64,000 bases of DNA from Streptomyces fradiae (lineage in GTDB: Bacteria > Actinomycetota > Actinomycetes > Streptomycetales > Streptomycetaceae): contig NZ_CP065958.1 of the NCBI RefSeq assembly GCF_041270065.1, positions 2,790,001 to 2,854,000 on the forward strand. Reading direction: 5' to 3'. Below, piece by piece: positions 34,339 through 41,516 of the stretch (within the stretch, counting starts at the first letter, position 1; the number at the start of each line of letters is the position of its first letter). The notes under the pieces are model-generated. The model did no database searches. It was not told the DNA's origin and saw nothing but the letters and a program-made list of their open reading frames with translations. Made by a program: the position numbers and the translations under genes.

Positions 34339-35422
34339 GCTGCGCGGACCGGCCGCCGTGCCGCGTCCGCTGGACGCGCGGGCGCTGGCCGCCCTGGCCG
34401 CGAACCCCGGCTGCCGGCGGCGGGCGATCCTCGACGGGGCGGGGGTCGACAAGACCGCGCTCGCCGCGAAGCTGGGCTCCCCGTCCGGTTTCGGCCAGTC
34501 GCAGTTCGCGATCGCCCGGGGCAACGCGTTCGAGGCGAAGGTGAAGGCGGACGGCGGGCGCGAGCTGCTCGGGCTGCTCGGCATCGCCGAGCCGGGCGAG
34601 GTCGACCTGCCGGAGCTGACGGCCGCAGGCCCGGAGGGCCGGGCGGCGCGGACCGCGCTGGCGCTGCGGGAGGCGACGGCGGCGGGCCGCTGGGCGCTGT
34701 TCGACCATCCGATGCTGGCCCTGGAGGTGGCCGGTTCGCCGGTCTATCTGGAGCCGGACGCGGTGGTGGTCCGGCCGGACGGGCGGTGGACGGTCGTGGA
34801 GATCAAGTCCTTCCCGATGATCGACGGTTCGGCGGACGCGGCGAAGGTGGGCGCGGCGGCCCGCCAGGCCGCGGTGTACGTGCTCGCCTTGGAGAAGGTC
34901 GCCGCGCTCACGGAGGGCGCGGCGGTGGCCCACCAGGTGCTGCTCGTCTGCCCCAAGGACTTCTCCAACCTGCCGACCGCCTCCGCCGTGGACGTCCGCA
35001 AGCAGCTCGCCGTCACCCGGCGCCAGCTCACCCGGCTGACCCGGATCGAGGAGATCGCGGACACCCTGCCGGAGGGCGTCACCTTCGATGTCGCCGAGTG
35101 CTCGGCGGAGCAGCTGGCCTCGGCGGTGGAGTGCGTGCCGCACGCCTACGCGCCGGAGTGCCTGGCCGCCTGCGAGCTGGCCTTCCACTGCCGTGAGCGG
35201 GCCCGCACAGCGGACGTGGTGACGGCGCTCGGCCGTTCGGTACGGGGCGAGCTGGGCGGCCTGACCACGATCGGCGCGGTCCTGGCGGCGGCGCGCGGCG
35301 AGGCGGGCGACCCGGACGACCCGGCGGTGGCGGCGCTGCGCCGGGCGCGGGCCCTGCGCGCGGAGGCGCTGGCGGCGGCTCCGGCCCGTATCCCGGCGGA
35401 GGTCGTCGAATGCGCCTGCTGA
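34271..35422 (+). CDS. RecB-family PD-(D/E)XK nuclease with probable Fe-S cysteines
   Basis: This 383-aa protein starts at GTG 34271, with GGGAG ten bases upstream. GTG 34241 lacks a site. The nuclease core is intact: Asp163 in LEPDAVVV, Glu177 and Lys179 in VVEIKS, then the RecB motif Q199-x3-Y203 in ARQAAVYVL. One cysteine (Cys48, NPGCRRRAIL) precedes the core and three follow it as CLAACELAFHC (297, 301, 307). This 1+3 arrangement is like the 4Fe-4S staple of AddB, Cas4 and Dna2. It is the first of three genes with a predicted helicase, so DNA end processing in the cytoplasm is the likely role. The cluster assignment is inferred. Confidence 0.75.
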   Translation: MSASLGSGPHRPPQTTLRHRLAELRGPAAVPRPLDARALAALAANPGCRRRAILDGAGVDKTALAAKLGSPSGFGQSQFAIARGNAFEAKVKADGGRELLGLLGIAEPGEVDLPELTAAGPEGRAARTALALREATAAGRWALFDHPMLALEVAGSPVYLEPDAVVVRPDGRWTVVEIKSFPMIDGSADAAKVGAAARQAAVYVLALEKVAALTEGAAVAHQVLLVCPKDFSNLPTASAVDVRKQLAVTRRQLTRLTRIEEIADTLPEGVTFDVAECSAEQLASAVECVPHAYAPECLAACELAFHCRERARTADVVTALGRSVRGELGGLTTIGAVLAAARGEAGDPDDPAVAALRRARALRAEALAAAPARIPAEVVECAC

Positions 35423-35486
35423 CCGGCCTTCGGCCCGTCCCTGCCATCCCCGCCGAGACTGCCGAGACTGCCGAGGAGGCACCCGT

Positions 35487-37076
35487 ATGTCGCTGATCGG
35501 CACCCTGGCCCGGATGGAGGCCGTGGAGGCGGGCCGGGCCCAGCCGCTGGCCACGGTGCGGCACCGGCATCTGTCCGAGCGTCCGCTGGTCCTCGTACCG
35601 CTGACGACCTCCGGTGAGGCCGGTGCGCCGCTCGGCGCGCTGGTGGGCACGGACCCGGAGGAGCCGCGGCTGCTCGTCGTGCCGCAGCCGCGCGACCGGG
35701 ACCTGCGCTTCGCGTTCCTCGCCGAGCTGGCCGACGAGATCCTGCCGTACGTGGACTCGTACGCGGAGGTCGTGGAGGCGGCCGAGCGCTCCGAGACCGA
35801 CCCGGAGACCGGCAAGAAGGTCAAGGTCGAGGTCGAACTGTGCGCGGACGCACCGCAGTTGGTGGTGCCGAGCCGGGCGGGCGTCGAGTACGTACGACTG
35901 CTCGGGCGGTCCATGCGGTTCCGGCGCACGGCCGAGCAGGACCCGGAGACGCCGTTCCCGGCGCCGCCGCGGGTGCCGCTGCTCGGGCGCTGGCTGACCC
36001 ACTTCGGCGAGCGGGCCCGGGTGCCGGGCTCGTCGCTGCTCGTCGCGGCGACCGATCTGCTGAACCGGCACTGGGCGACCGGCCAGTCCTCCCTGGAGGA
36101 CCAGCACCTGGGCGCGCTGCTCGCCTGGATCGCCCCTGACGACGGCGAGTCCGGGGCGGAGGCGGCGCTGCGCGCCGAGCTCGGGCGGGACGCGCAGGGG
36201 CAGTTGGTGTGCCCGCCGGCCGGTCCGGCGACCGACCCGGCCTTCGACAACAGGCTGCTCGCGCCCGCGATCGAGCGCTACGACCGGGCCCGGCAGGCGC
36301 TCGGCGCGGCCGAGGACGGCGGGGCGGCCGAGGACGGGCTCGCCGAACTCACCCGCGCCGAGCGGGAGATCCGCCGCCTCGTCCTCTCGCAGCTGAGGCC
36401 GACCTGGTACGCGGTGTGGCAGGCGCTCGACCTGCTGCGGGAACTCCCGGAGGGGGCCCGGGTGGCCGACCGCTGGACCCGCGACCGCTGGTCGTTCACC
36501 GGCCAGCGCGACCGGATCGCGGCGGGCGAGCCGCCGCAGCCGCGCCGGGACGACGCGGTGACCGCGGCCTCGAAGCTGGCGGCGCGCGAACAGGCGCAGG
36601 GCCAGCTGGAGGCGCAGGAGGCCCTGGACGACCCGCTGGTGATGGCGGGCCGGCGGCTCGCGGGCGAGGCGTTCGTCGCGGAGGTCACCGAGGTCACCAT
36701 GGCCTGGACGGAGTCGAAGCGCCCGGCGCCCCGCCCGCTGCTCACCGTCCGCACCGACGACCGGCCGCACCTGGGCGAGGGCGTGAAGGCGTACCGCTCG
36801 CTCGACGGCAAGCCGCAGTCGGCCGAGTTCGTGCGCCACGAGCCGGACGGCGCCCTGGTGCTGCGACTCCTGGACAAGATGGGCCGCTCGAAGGATCCGG
36901 CGGAGGGCACCGTGCCGGAGAAGGGCGAGCGGATCGCCTGGACGCTGTTCGAGCACGACCAGCGGATGGGCGCGAAGCTGCCGGACCCGGAGGAGACGCC
37001 GTGGACGCACGGCGGCCCTCCGCGCACCGATGCCCTGGAACTCCCTGATGCCGTCACACCGGAGGACATCCTGTGA
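35487..37076 (+). CDS. Unknown protein between nuclease and helicase
   Basis: I do not recognise this 529-aa protein by family. It starts at ATG 35487 with GAGGAGG upstream, 64 bases after the nuclease gene, and its stop overlaps the helicase start by GTGA. It has no signal peptide or membrane segment. The middle is helical and charged (EREIRRLVLSQLRPTWYAVWQALDLL). The last ~120 residues look strand-rich (PLLTVRTDDRPHLGEGVKAY, GALVLRLLDKMG, GERIAWTLFEHDQRMGAKLP). A beta-barrel between nuclease and helicase would copy the Dna2 order, but that is a hypothesis only. Confidence 0.7.
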   Translation: MSLIGTLARMEAVEAGRAQPLATVRHRHLSERPLVLVPLTTSGEAGAPLGALVGTDPEEPRLLVVPQPRDRDLRFAFLAELADEILPYVDSYAEVVEAAERSETDPETGKKVKVEVELCADAPQLVVPSRAGVEYVRLLGRSMRFRRTAEQDPETPFPAPPRVPLLGRWLTHFGERARVPGSSLLVAATDLLNRHWATGQSSLEDQHLGALLAWIAPDDGESGAEAALRAELGRDAQGQLVCPPAGPATDPAFDNRLLAPAIERYDRARQALGAAEDGGAAEDGLAELTRAEREIRRLVLSQLRPTWYAVWQALDLLRELPEGARVADRWTRDRWSFTGQRDRIAAGEPPQPRRDDAVTAASKLAAREQAQGQLEAQEALDDPLVMAGRRLAGEAFVAEVTEVTMAWTESKRPAPRPLLTVRTDDRPHLGEGVKAYRSLDGKPQSAEFVRHEPDGALVLRLLDKMGRSKDPAEGTVPEKGERIAWTLFEHDQRMGAKLPDPEETPWTHGGPPRTDALELPDAVTPEDIL

Positions 37077-38416
37077 GCCCCGAGTCCCTGCCCTTCGACC
37101 CGTCCGCGGAGGCGACCCGGGCGACGGAGGCGATCCTGGCCGACACGCTGCGCGGCTCCGCCCGCGGCGTGGTCGTGGACTCTCCGCCGGGCGCCGGGAA
37201 ATCGACGCTCGTGGTGCGGGCGGCGCTCGAACTGGCCGATGCCGGGCGCCCGTTGATGATCGTGGCGCAGACCAACGCGCAGGTGGACGACCTGGTGCTG
37301 CGGATCGCCGAGAAGCAGCCGGAGCTCGCGGTCGGCCGGCTGCACTCCAGCGACGCCGATCCGTACGACAAGGCGCTCGACGACCTGGAGCAGGTGCGGA
37401 AGTCGGCGAAGGCCGGGGACCTGGTGGGTCTGCCGGTGGTGGTGTCGACGGCCGCGAAGTGGGCGCACGTGAAGAACGTGGAGCCGTGGGCGCACGCGAT
37501 CGTCGACGAGGCGTACCAGATGCGCTCGGACGCGCTGCTCGCCGTGGCGGGCCTGTTCGAGCGGGCGCTCTTCGTGGGCGACCCGGGGCAGCTGGACCCG
37601 TTCTCGGTGGTGGGCGCGGAGCAGTGGGCGGGCCTGTCGTACGACCCGTCGGCGTCGGCCGTCTCCACGCTCCTGGCGCACAACCCGGAGCTGCCGCAGC
37701 ACCGGCTCCCGGTGTCCTGGCGGCTGCCGGCCTCGGCCGCGCCGCTGGTGTCGGATGCCTTCTACCCGTACACGCCCTTCCGCAGCGGCACCGGCCACGG
37801 CGACCGGCGTCTGTCCTTCGGCGTGCCCTCGGACGGCTCGGCCCCGGACCGGGTCCTCGACGAGGCCGCCGAGTCCGGCTGGGGCCTGCTCGAACTCCCC
37901 GCCCGCCACACCCCGCGCACCGATCCCGAGGCGGTCCACGCGGTCGCCCTCGTCGTGCGCCGCCTGCTCGACCGCGGCGGCGCCTCGGTCTCGGAGCGCT
38001 CCCCCGACCCGGCCCCCCTCACCCCGGACCGCGTCGCCGTCGGCACCGCCCACCGCGACCAGGCGGCGGCCGTCCGCGCGGCCCTCGCCGACCTCGGCGT
38101 CACGGGCGTCACCGTGGACACGGCGAACCGCCTCCAGGGCCGCGAGTACGACGTCACCGTCGTCCTCCACCCCCTCTCCGGCCGCCCCGACGCCACCGCC
38201 TTCCACCTGGAGACCGGCCGCCTCTGCGTCCTCGCCTCCCGCCACCGCCACGCCTGCATCGTCGTCTGCCGCGCCGGCGTCACCGCCCTCCTCGACGAAC
38301 ACCCCTCGACGGAACCGGTCCAGCTGGGCGTCACGGTGAAGTTCCCCGACGGGTGGGAGGCGAACCACGCGGTGCTCTCGCACCTGGCGGAGCACCGCGT
38401 GTCGTGGGCGCCGTGA
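37073..38416 (+). CDS. SF1B (Upf1/Dna2-like) helicase
   Basis: This 447-aa helicase starts at GTG 37073 overlapping the upstream TGA. Motifs are in order: Walker A PPGAGKST (38-45), Ia IVAQTNAQVDDL (63-74), Walker B AIVDEAYQM (142-150), III FVGDPGQLDPF (167-177), IV-like RLPVSWRLP (211-219), V VDTANRLQGREYDVTVV (348-364) and VI LASRHRHACIVV (387-398). The Q-G-x-E motif V is typical of Upf1/Dna2-type SF1B helicases. It is shorter than most because the accessory barrel domains are absent. It is strictly coupled to the 529-aa protein and the RecB-type nuclease. Confidence 0.88.
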   Translation: MSPESLPFDPSAEATRATEAILADTLRGSARGVVVDSPPGAGKSTLVVRAALELADAGRPLMIVAQTNAQVDDLVLRIAEKQPELAVGRLHSSDADPYDKALDDLEQVRKSAKAGDLVGLPVVVSTAAKWAHVKNVEPWAHAIVDEAYQMRSDALLAVAGLFERALFVGDPGQLDPFSVVGAEQWAGLSYDPSASAVSTLLAHNPELPQHRLPVSWRLPASAAPLVSDAFYPYTPFRSGTGHGDRRLSFGVPSDGSAPDRVLDEAAESGWGLLELPARHTPRTDPEAVHAVALVVRRLLDRGGASVSERSPDPAPLTPDRVAVGTAHRDQAAAVRAALADLGVTGVTVDTANRLQGREYDVTVVLHPLSGRPDATAFHLETGRLCVLASRHRHACIVVCRAGVTALLDEHPSTEPVQLGVTVKFPDGWEANHAVLSHLAEHRVSWAP

Positions 38417-38537
38417 GTCCGGACGCCGTGAGTCCGGGCCCGTGAGCGGCGGGCTTCGGCCCTCTTGCCAGGCGCGGGAGAATGGGAAGCGGCGGCCCGG
38501 GTGTCCGGGCCGTGTGTGTGCGAGGAGGAGAAGGACC

Positions 38538-38894
38538 ATGGCGGAATCCGCGGAGCGGAGCGGGCAGCGGCGGGTCAGGCCGGCGCCGCTGGTCTTCGAG
38601 CCTGCCGAGGCGACCGCCGACCCGGAGCACTTCTTCGACCTGGAGTCCATCGAGGACCCGCGGGAGCTGCTGGCCCGGGCGACGGAGCTGACGCTCGCGT
38701 TCCGGGCGGCGACGGACCGGGCGATCGAGTACCAGGCGATCGCGGCGGCCCAGCTCGCGGACCCGCGCCGGTTCGACCGGCTGACGCCCGCCGACATCGC
38801 CGAGCGGGCGGCGTGGACCGAGGACTACGCGCGGAAGATGATCGAGTTCGGGCAGGGCCTGATCCGTACGGGCGGGCGCGAGACCGAGGACTGA
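38538..38894 (+). CDS. Small helical protein downstream of the helicase
   Basis: This 118-aa protein starts at ATG 38538 with GAGGAGGAG just before. It is acidic at the start (PAEATADPEHFFDLESIED) and then largely helical (RELLARATELTLAFRAATD, ERAAWTEDYARKMIEFGQG). No known motif is seen. It lies 121 bases after the helicase on the same strand and could be a fourth member of that unit or a separate gene. An 8-bp hairpin at 38928-38961 follows it. Confidence 0.65.
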   Translation: MAESAERSGQRRVRPAPLVFEPAEATADPEHFFDLESIEDPRELLARATELTLAFRAATDRAIEYQAIAAAQLADPRRFDRLTPADIAERAAWTEDYARKMIEFGQGLIRTGGRETED

Positions 38895-38945
38895 GGGAAC
38901 GGGGACCGGGACTGCGCCCGCGGTCTACCCCGGCAGCCCAGCGCG

Positions 38946-38958
38946 CTGGCATATGCCG
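38946..38958. promoter_or_regulatory. Palindrome TGGCATATGCC before the Prim-Pol-like gene
   Basis: The sequence TGGCATATGCC at 38947-38957 lies about 90 bases before ATG 39048. The same 11 bases occur within a perfect 14-base palindrome at 46921-46934, before the IclR gene. It may be a shared operator, but the bases also take part in a weak hairpin here. Confidence 0.35.
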
Positions 38959-39047
38959 GGGCGCAAGATACTCCTCCGCACCCCACCGTGTCCGGGTTTC
39001 CCGCAACCCGCTGAAACGGCTCCGTCACACCCGGTAGATGTTCTCGT

Positions 39048-39653
39048 ATGACGACGTGGTTGAGCGACGAGACGACGGTCCTGTACGACATCTGCCGGCA
39101 CCAGCCCGCGCGGGTCACCGAGGACGGCGCCGCCTGGCTCGCCTCCGCCACCTCGCGCCCGGGCCCCGCGCTCGCCCACTGGGAGCAGCGCCCCGCCTCC
39201 CCCGCCGTACTCCCCTGCGGCACGGTCTTCGACGTCGTCAACGTGGAGCCGACCTTCGGGCGCCGGATGCTGGACCGGCTGTGGGCCGAGGGCCCGGGCA
39301 GCGGCCCGGTCGCGGTCCACCGGGGCCGGATGCTGCTCTTCGCCGCCCCCGGCACCGCCCAGCGCTTACCGTCCCTGCTCGACTGGGAGGAGTGGGGCCA
39401 GGAGGTCCCCCGCCCGCTCTGCCACGGCACCGGCGACGCGGTCACCATCCCCCCGCTCACCCCGCACGACTCCTCGGGCCCCCGCTGGCTGGTCGCCCCC
39501 GACACCCGCAAGCCCTGGCTCCCCGGCCCCGAGGTCCTGCTGTGGGCCTGCGTGCGGGCCGTCCGGGCGGTTAGGGCGGCCGACGTGCGGGTATCGATTT
39601 TTGCTTCCGCCGACCAGGATGCTAATGTCTACGACGTCAGCAGGCGCCGCTAG
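39048..39653 (+). CDS. Prim-Pol-like stand-alone domain protein with TTA codon
   Basis: The 201-aa protein starts at ATG 39048. LPCGTVFDVVNVEPTFGRRM, GSGPVAVHRGRMLLFAAPGT, GTGDAVTIPPL and GPRWLVAPD follow the same order as in the 30570 gene and in small bifunctional primase/polymerase-like proteins of Streptomyces. The N-terminal ~60 residues (DICRHQPARVTEDGAAWLAS) resemble the first part of that domain. Codon 107 is TTA (39366-39368), so translation may need bldA tRNA. The in-frame stop is TAG at 39651-39653, which lies inside the tRNA-Lys gene, so the last residues encode the tRNA promoter region. It is close to the nuclease-helicase operon. Confidence 0.65.
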   Translation: MTTWLSDETTVLYDICRHQPARVTEDGAAWLASATSRPGPALAHWEQRPASPAVLPCGTVFDVVNVEPTFGRRMLDRLWAEGPGSGPVAVHRGRMLLFAAPGTAQRLPSLLDWEEWGQEVPRPLCHGTGDAVTIPPLTPHDSSGPRWLVAPDTRKPWLPGPEVLLWACVRAVRAVRAADVRVSIFASADQDANVYDVSRRR

Positions 39654-39717
39654 CTCAGTTGGTTAGAGCAGCTGACTCTTAATCAGCGGGTCCGGGGTTC
39701 GAGTCCCTGGCGGCGCA
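39644..39717 (+). tRNA. tRNA-Lys (CTT anticodon), copy 1
   Basis: The 74-base cloverleaf has acceptor GCGCCGC pairing with GCGGCGC, D-arm GCTCAGTTGGTTAGAGC, anticodon stem GCTGA/TCAGC with loop CTCTTAA, and T-arm GGGGTTCGAGTCCC with one mismatch. CCA is not encoded. The sequence is identical to the copies at 47893 and 57738. Its first ten bases overlap the end of the 39048 reading frame. Confidence 0.97.
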
Positions 39718-39723
39718 CAGACG

Positions 39724-39757
39724 GAAGAAGCCCCTCGCGGAAGCGGGGGGCTTCTTC
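39724..39757. terminator. Terminator after tRNA-Lys copy 1
   Basis: A 15-bp stem (39724-39738 with 39743-39757, one G-U pair) closes a GGAA loop. The metalloprotease gene converges from the other side. Confidence 0.88.
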
Positions 39758-39780
39758 GTGTGCACGGGGGATCGGTCGGC

Positions 39781-41178
39781 TCAGCCGACGGGCTGCGGGC
39801 CCGTGATGCGGATGGTCCAGACGCCCGAGGGGGTGCGTTCGGCGACGTCCACGCGGACGCCGGTGTCCGGGACCGTGAAGGACTCGCCCTCCTGGAGCGG
39901 GGCGTCCGCGAGCGGGGGGTAGACGGAGCGTTCCCAGCAGGCCTCGGTGCGGGGGTGGGTGTCGACGACCTCGACGGGACCGTCGCCGGAGGCGGCGCGG
40001 TTGCGGACGCGGTAGACGAGGACGCCCTCGGTGCAGGTGTCGGCGTCGTTGCCGGTGGCCGAGCGGGCCTCGATGGCCAGGACGCTGTCCTCGCCGGTGC
40101 GGACCACGGCGAGCCGGGTGCCGAGGGTGCCGCCGGCGACCGGGGCGGCGGCGACCGGTTCCAGGCCGATGACGTGGGTGCCGGGGCCGCGTACGCAGGC
40201 CACCTGGGCGCGGTCGAGCCAGCCCAGCTTCCACTTGTGCCAGGCGAAGAGGTCGGGCGCGAGGCCGAACTGGCTGCCCATGACGTCCCAGTCGCCGACG
40301 TGGGTGTCCCAGTCGCCCTTGCCGTCGGTGGGCCGGTGGTAGAGGTCGGGCAGGTCGAAGACGTGTCCGGTCTCGTGGGCGAGCACGTTGCGGTCCGGCG
40401 GGTGCCGCTCGAAGACGGTGACGACCCGCTTGATCTCGGTACCGTCGGCCTCCGGCGGGTGTTCCAGGTTGACCACCTTGGTGGCGTCGGAGTCCACGCC
40501 GGGCGCGTCCGGGTCGGCGACCAGATAGACGATGTCGTAGCGGGAGAAGTCCACGGCGGCGTCGGCCGCCCGGATCGCGTCGCGCAGATAGGCCCCGCGG
40601 TGCTCGGCGCTCCAGTCGCGCCGTATCGCGTACGCGGTGGATTTCTGCGGCATCCGGGCCCAGCCGGCCTGCGGGTGGACGCGCAGGCTGAAGCGTCCGT
40701 AGGAGGCGCGCTCGAAGAACTCGGCGGTGCCGGGGAAGTGGTCGGCGGTCAGCTCGGCGGGGGTGGTGAGCGGCGGGGAGTCGGGGAAGGACAGGAAGAT
40801 CATGACGGCGTCGAGGGCGCGGGCGGGCCGGGGGTAGGCCCGGTTCCAGGTGTCGAGGCCGAGGGAGTGGTGCGCGGCGGTACGGGGCAGGGCGCACGGG
40901 CCCGCCGAGGGCGCGGCGACGGCCGGCCCGGCCACCAGACCGGTCGCGGCGAGCGCCGCGAGGGAGGTGAAGGCGGCCGCGCCGGCCCGCAGGCGGGAGC
41001 GCTCCACCGGCCCGCGCGCGCCACCGGACCCCCGGCCGAGCCCTCGCCCGGGCGCCCACTCGGACCCTCCTCCATACACTCCCCCAGCCCCCCGGCCGAG
41101 CCCTCCCCCGCCCGCTCCCCCGTGCGCGCCACCGGACCCTCGCCCGGGCACCCGCCCGGGTGGCTGCTGACCCCTCAC
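39781..41178 (-). CDS. Secreted M6-like metalloprotease
   Basis: This zinc protease of the immune-inhibitor-A type carries HETGHVFDLPDLY, an HExxH motif with the distal ligand region, near residue 270, and GDWDVMGSQFG after it, typical of M6 domains. GTG 41178 has a strong GGAGG five bases upstream, giving 465 aa. That start puts an unusual ~57-residue Gly/Arg-rich segment with repeated GRGSGGA units ahead of the signal sequence (RLRAGAAAFTSLAALAATGLVAGPAVA). GTG 41007 would start just before the signal peptide but has a poorer site. The C-terminal ~150 residues are strand-rich. Confidence 0.82.
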   Translation of the reverse strand: MRGQQPPGRVPGRGSGGAHGGAGGGGLGRGAGGVYGGGSEWAPGRGLGRGSGGARGPVERSRLRAGAAAFTSLAALAATGLVAGPAVAAPSAGPCALPRTAAHHSLGLDTWNRAYPRPARALDAVMIFLSFPDSPPLTTPAELTADHFPGTAEFFERASYGRFSLRVHPQAGWARMPQKSTAYAIRRDWSAEHRGAYLRDAIRAADAAVDFSRYDIVYLVADPDAPGVDSDATKVVNLEHPPEADGTEIKRVVTVFERHPPDRNVLAHETGHVFDLPDLYHRPTDGKGDWDTHVGDWDVMGSQFGLAPDLFAWHKWKLGWLDRAQVACVRGPGTHVIGLEPVAAAPVAGGTLGTRLAVVRTGEDSVLAIEARSATGNDADTCTEGVLVYRVRNRAASGDGPVEVVDTHPRTEACWERSVYPPLADAPLQEGESFTVPDTGVRVDVAERTPSGVWTIRITGPQPVG

Positions 41179-41516
41179 GTGGACCTCCGGCTCCGGAAAG
41201 CTGACACCTCAACCACCTTGTGGCGGTTTGTGGTGTTTCGCACCTTTCCGCTGCCCCGGTCGGGTGAGCGGGACGCGCCCGGTCGACGCGACACGGGCAG
41301 GCATCAGCTCACGGAAAGTCACATTCGGTCAGGCCCTCATCGACCCGTGTCACACCCGCGCAGAAACGATCTGCCGCCACCCGGGGTGGTCAGCCTCACA
41401 GCCCGCACGGGGCCCGGGGCCCGTCCAGAAGCTGGAACGGCGCCCCAACCAGCCTCTATGATCGGCACACTTTCCCTGGGCCGACCATTCCGACCACATC
41501 TGTACGGGAGCGAGCG
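41179..41516 (+). promoter_or_regulatory. cdgA upstream region with a BldD-like box
   Basis: These 338 bases separate the divergent metalloprotease and cdgA genes and hold no other gene. TCAC-N5-GTCA at 41319-41331 fits the outer bases of the BldD consensus TNAC-N5-GTNA but not its inner positions. BldD is known to control c-di-GMP genes in Streptomyces, so the site is plausible but weak. Confidence 0.4.
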
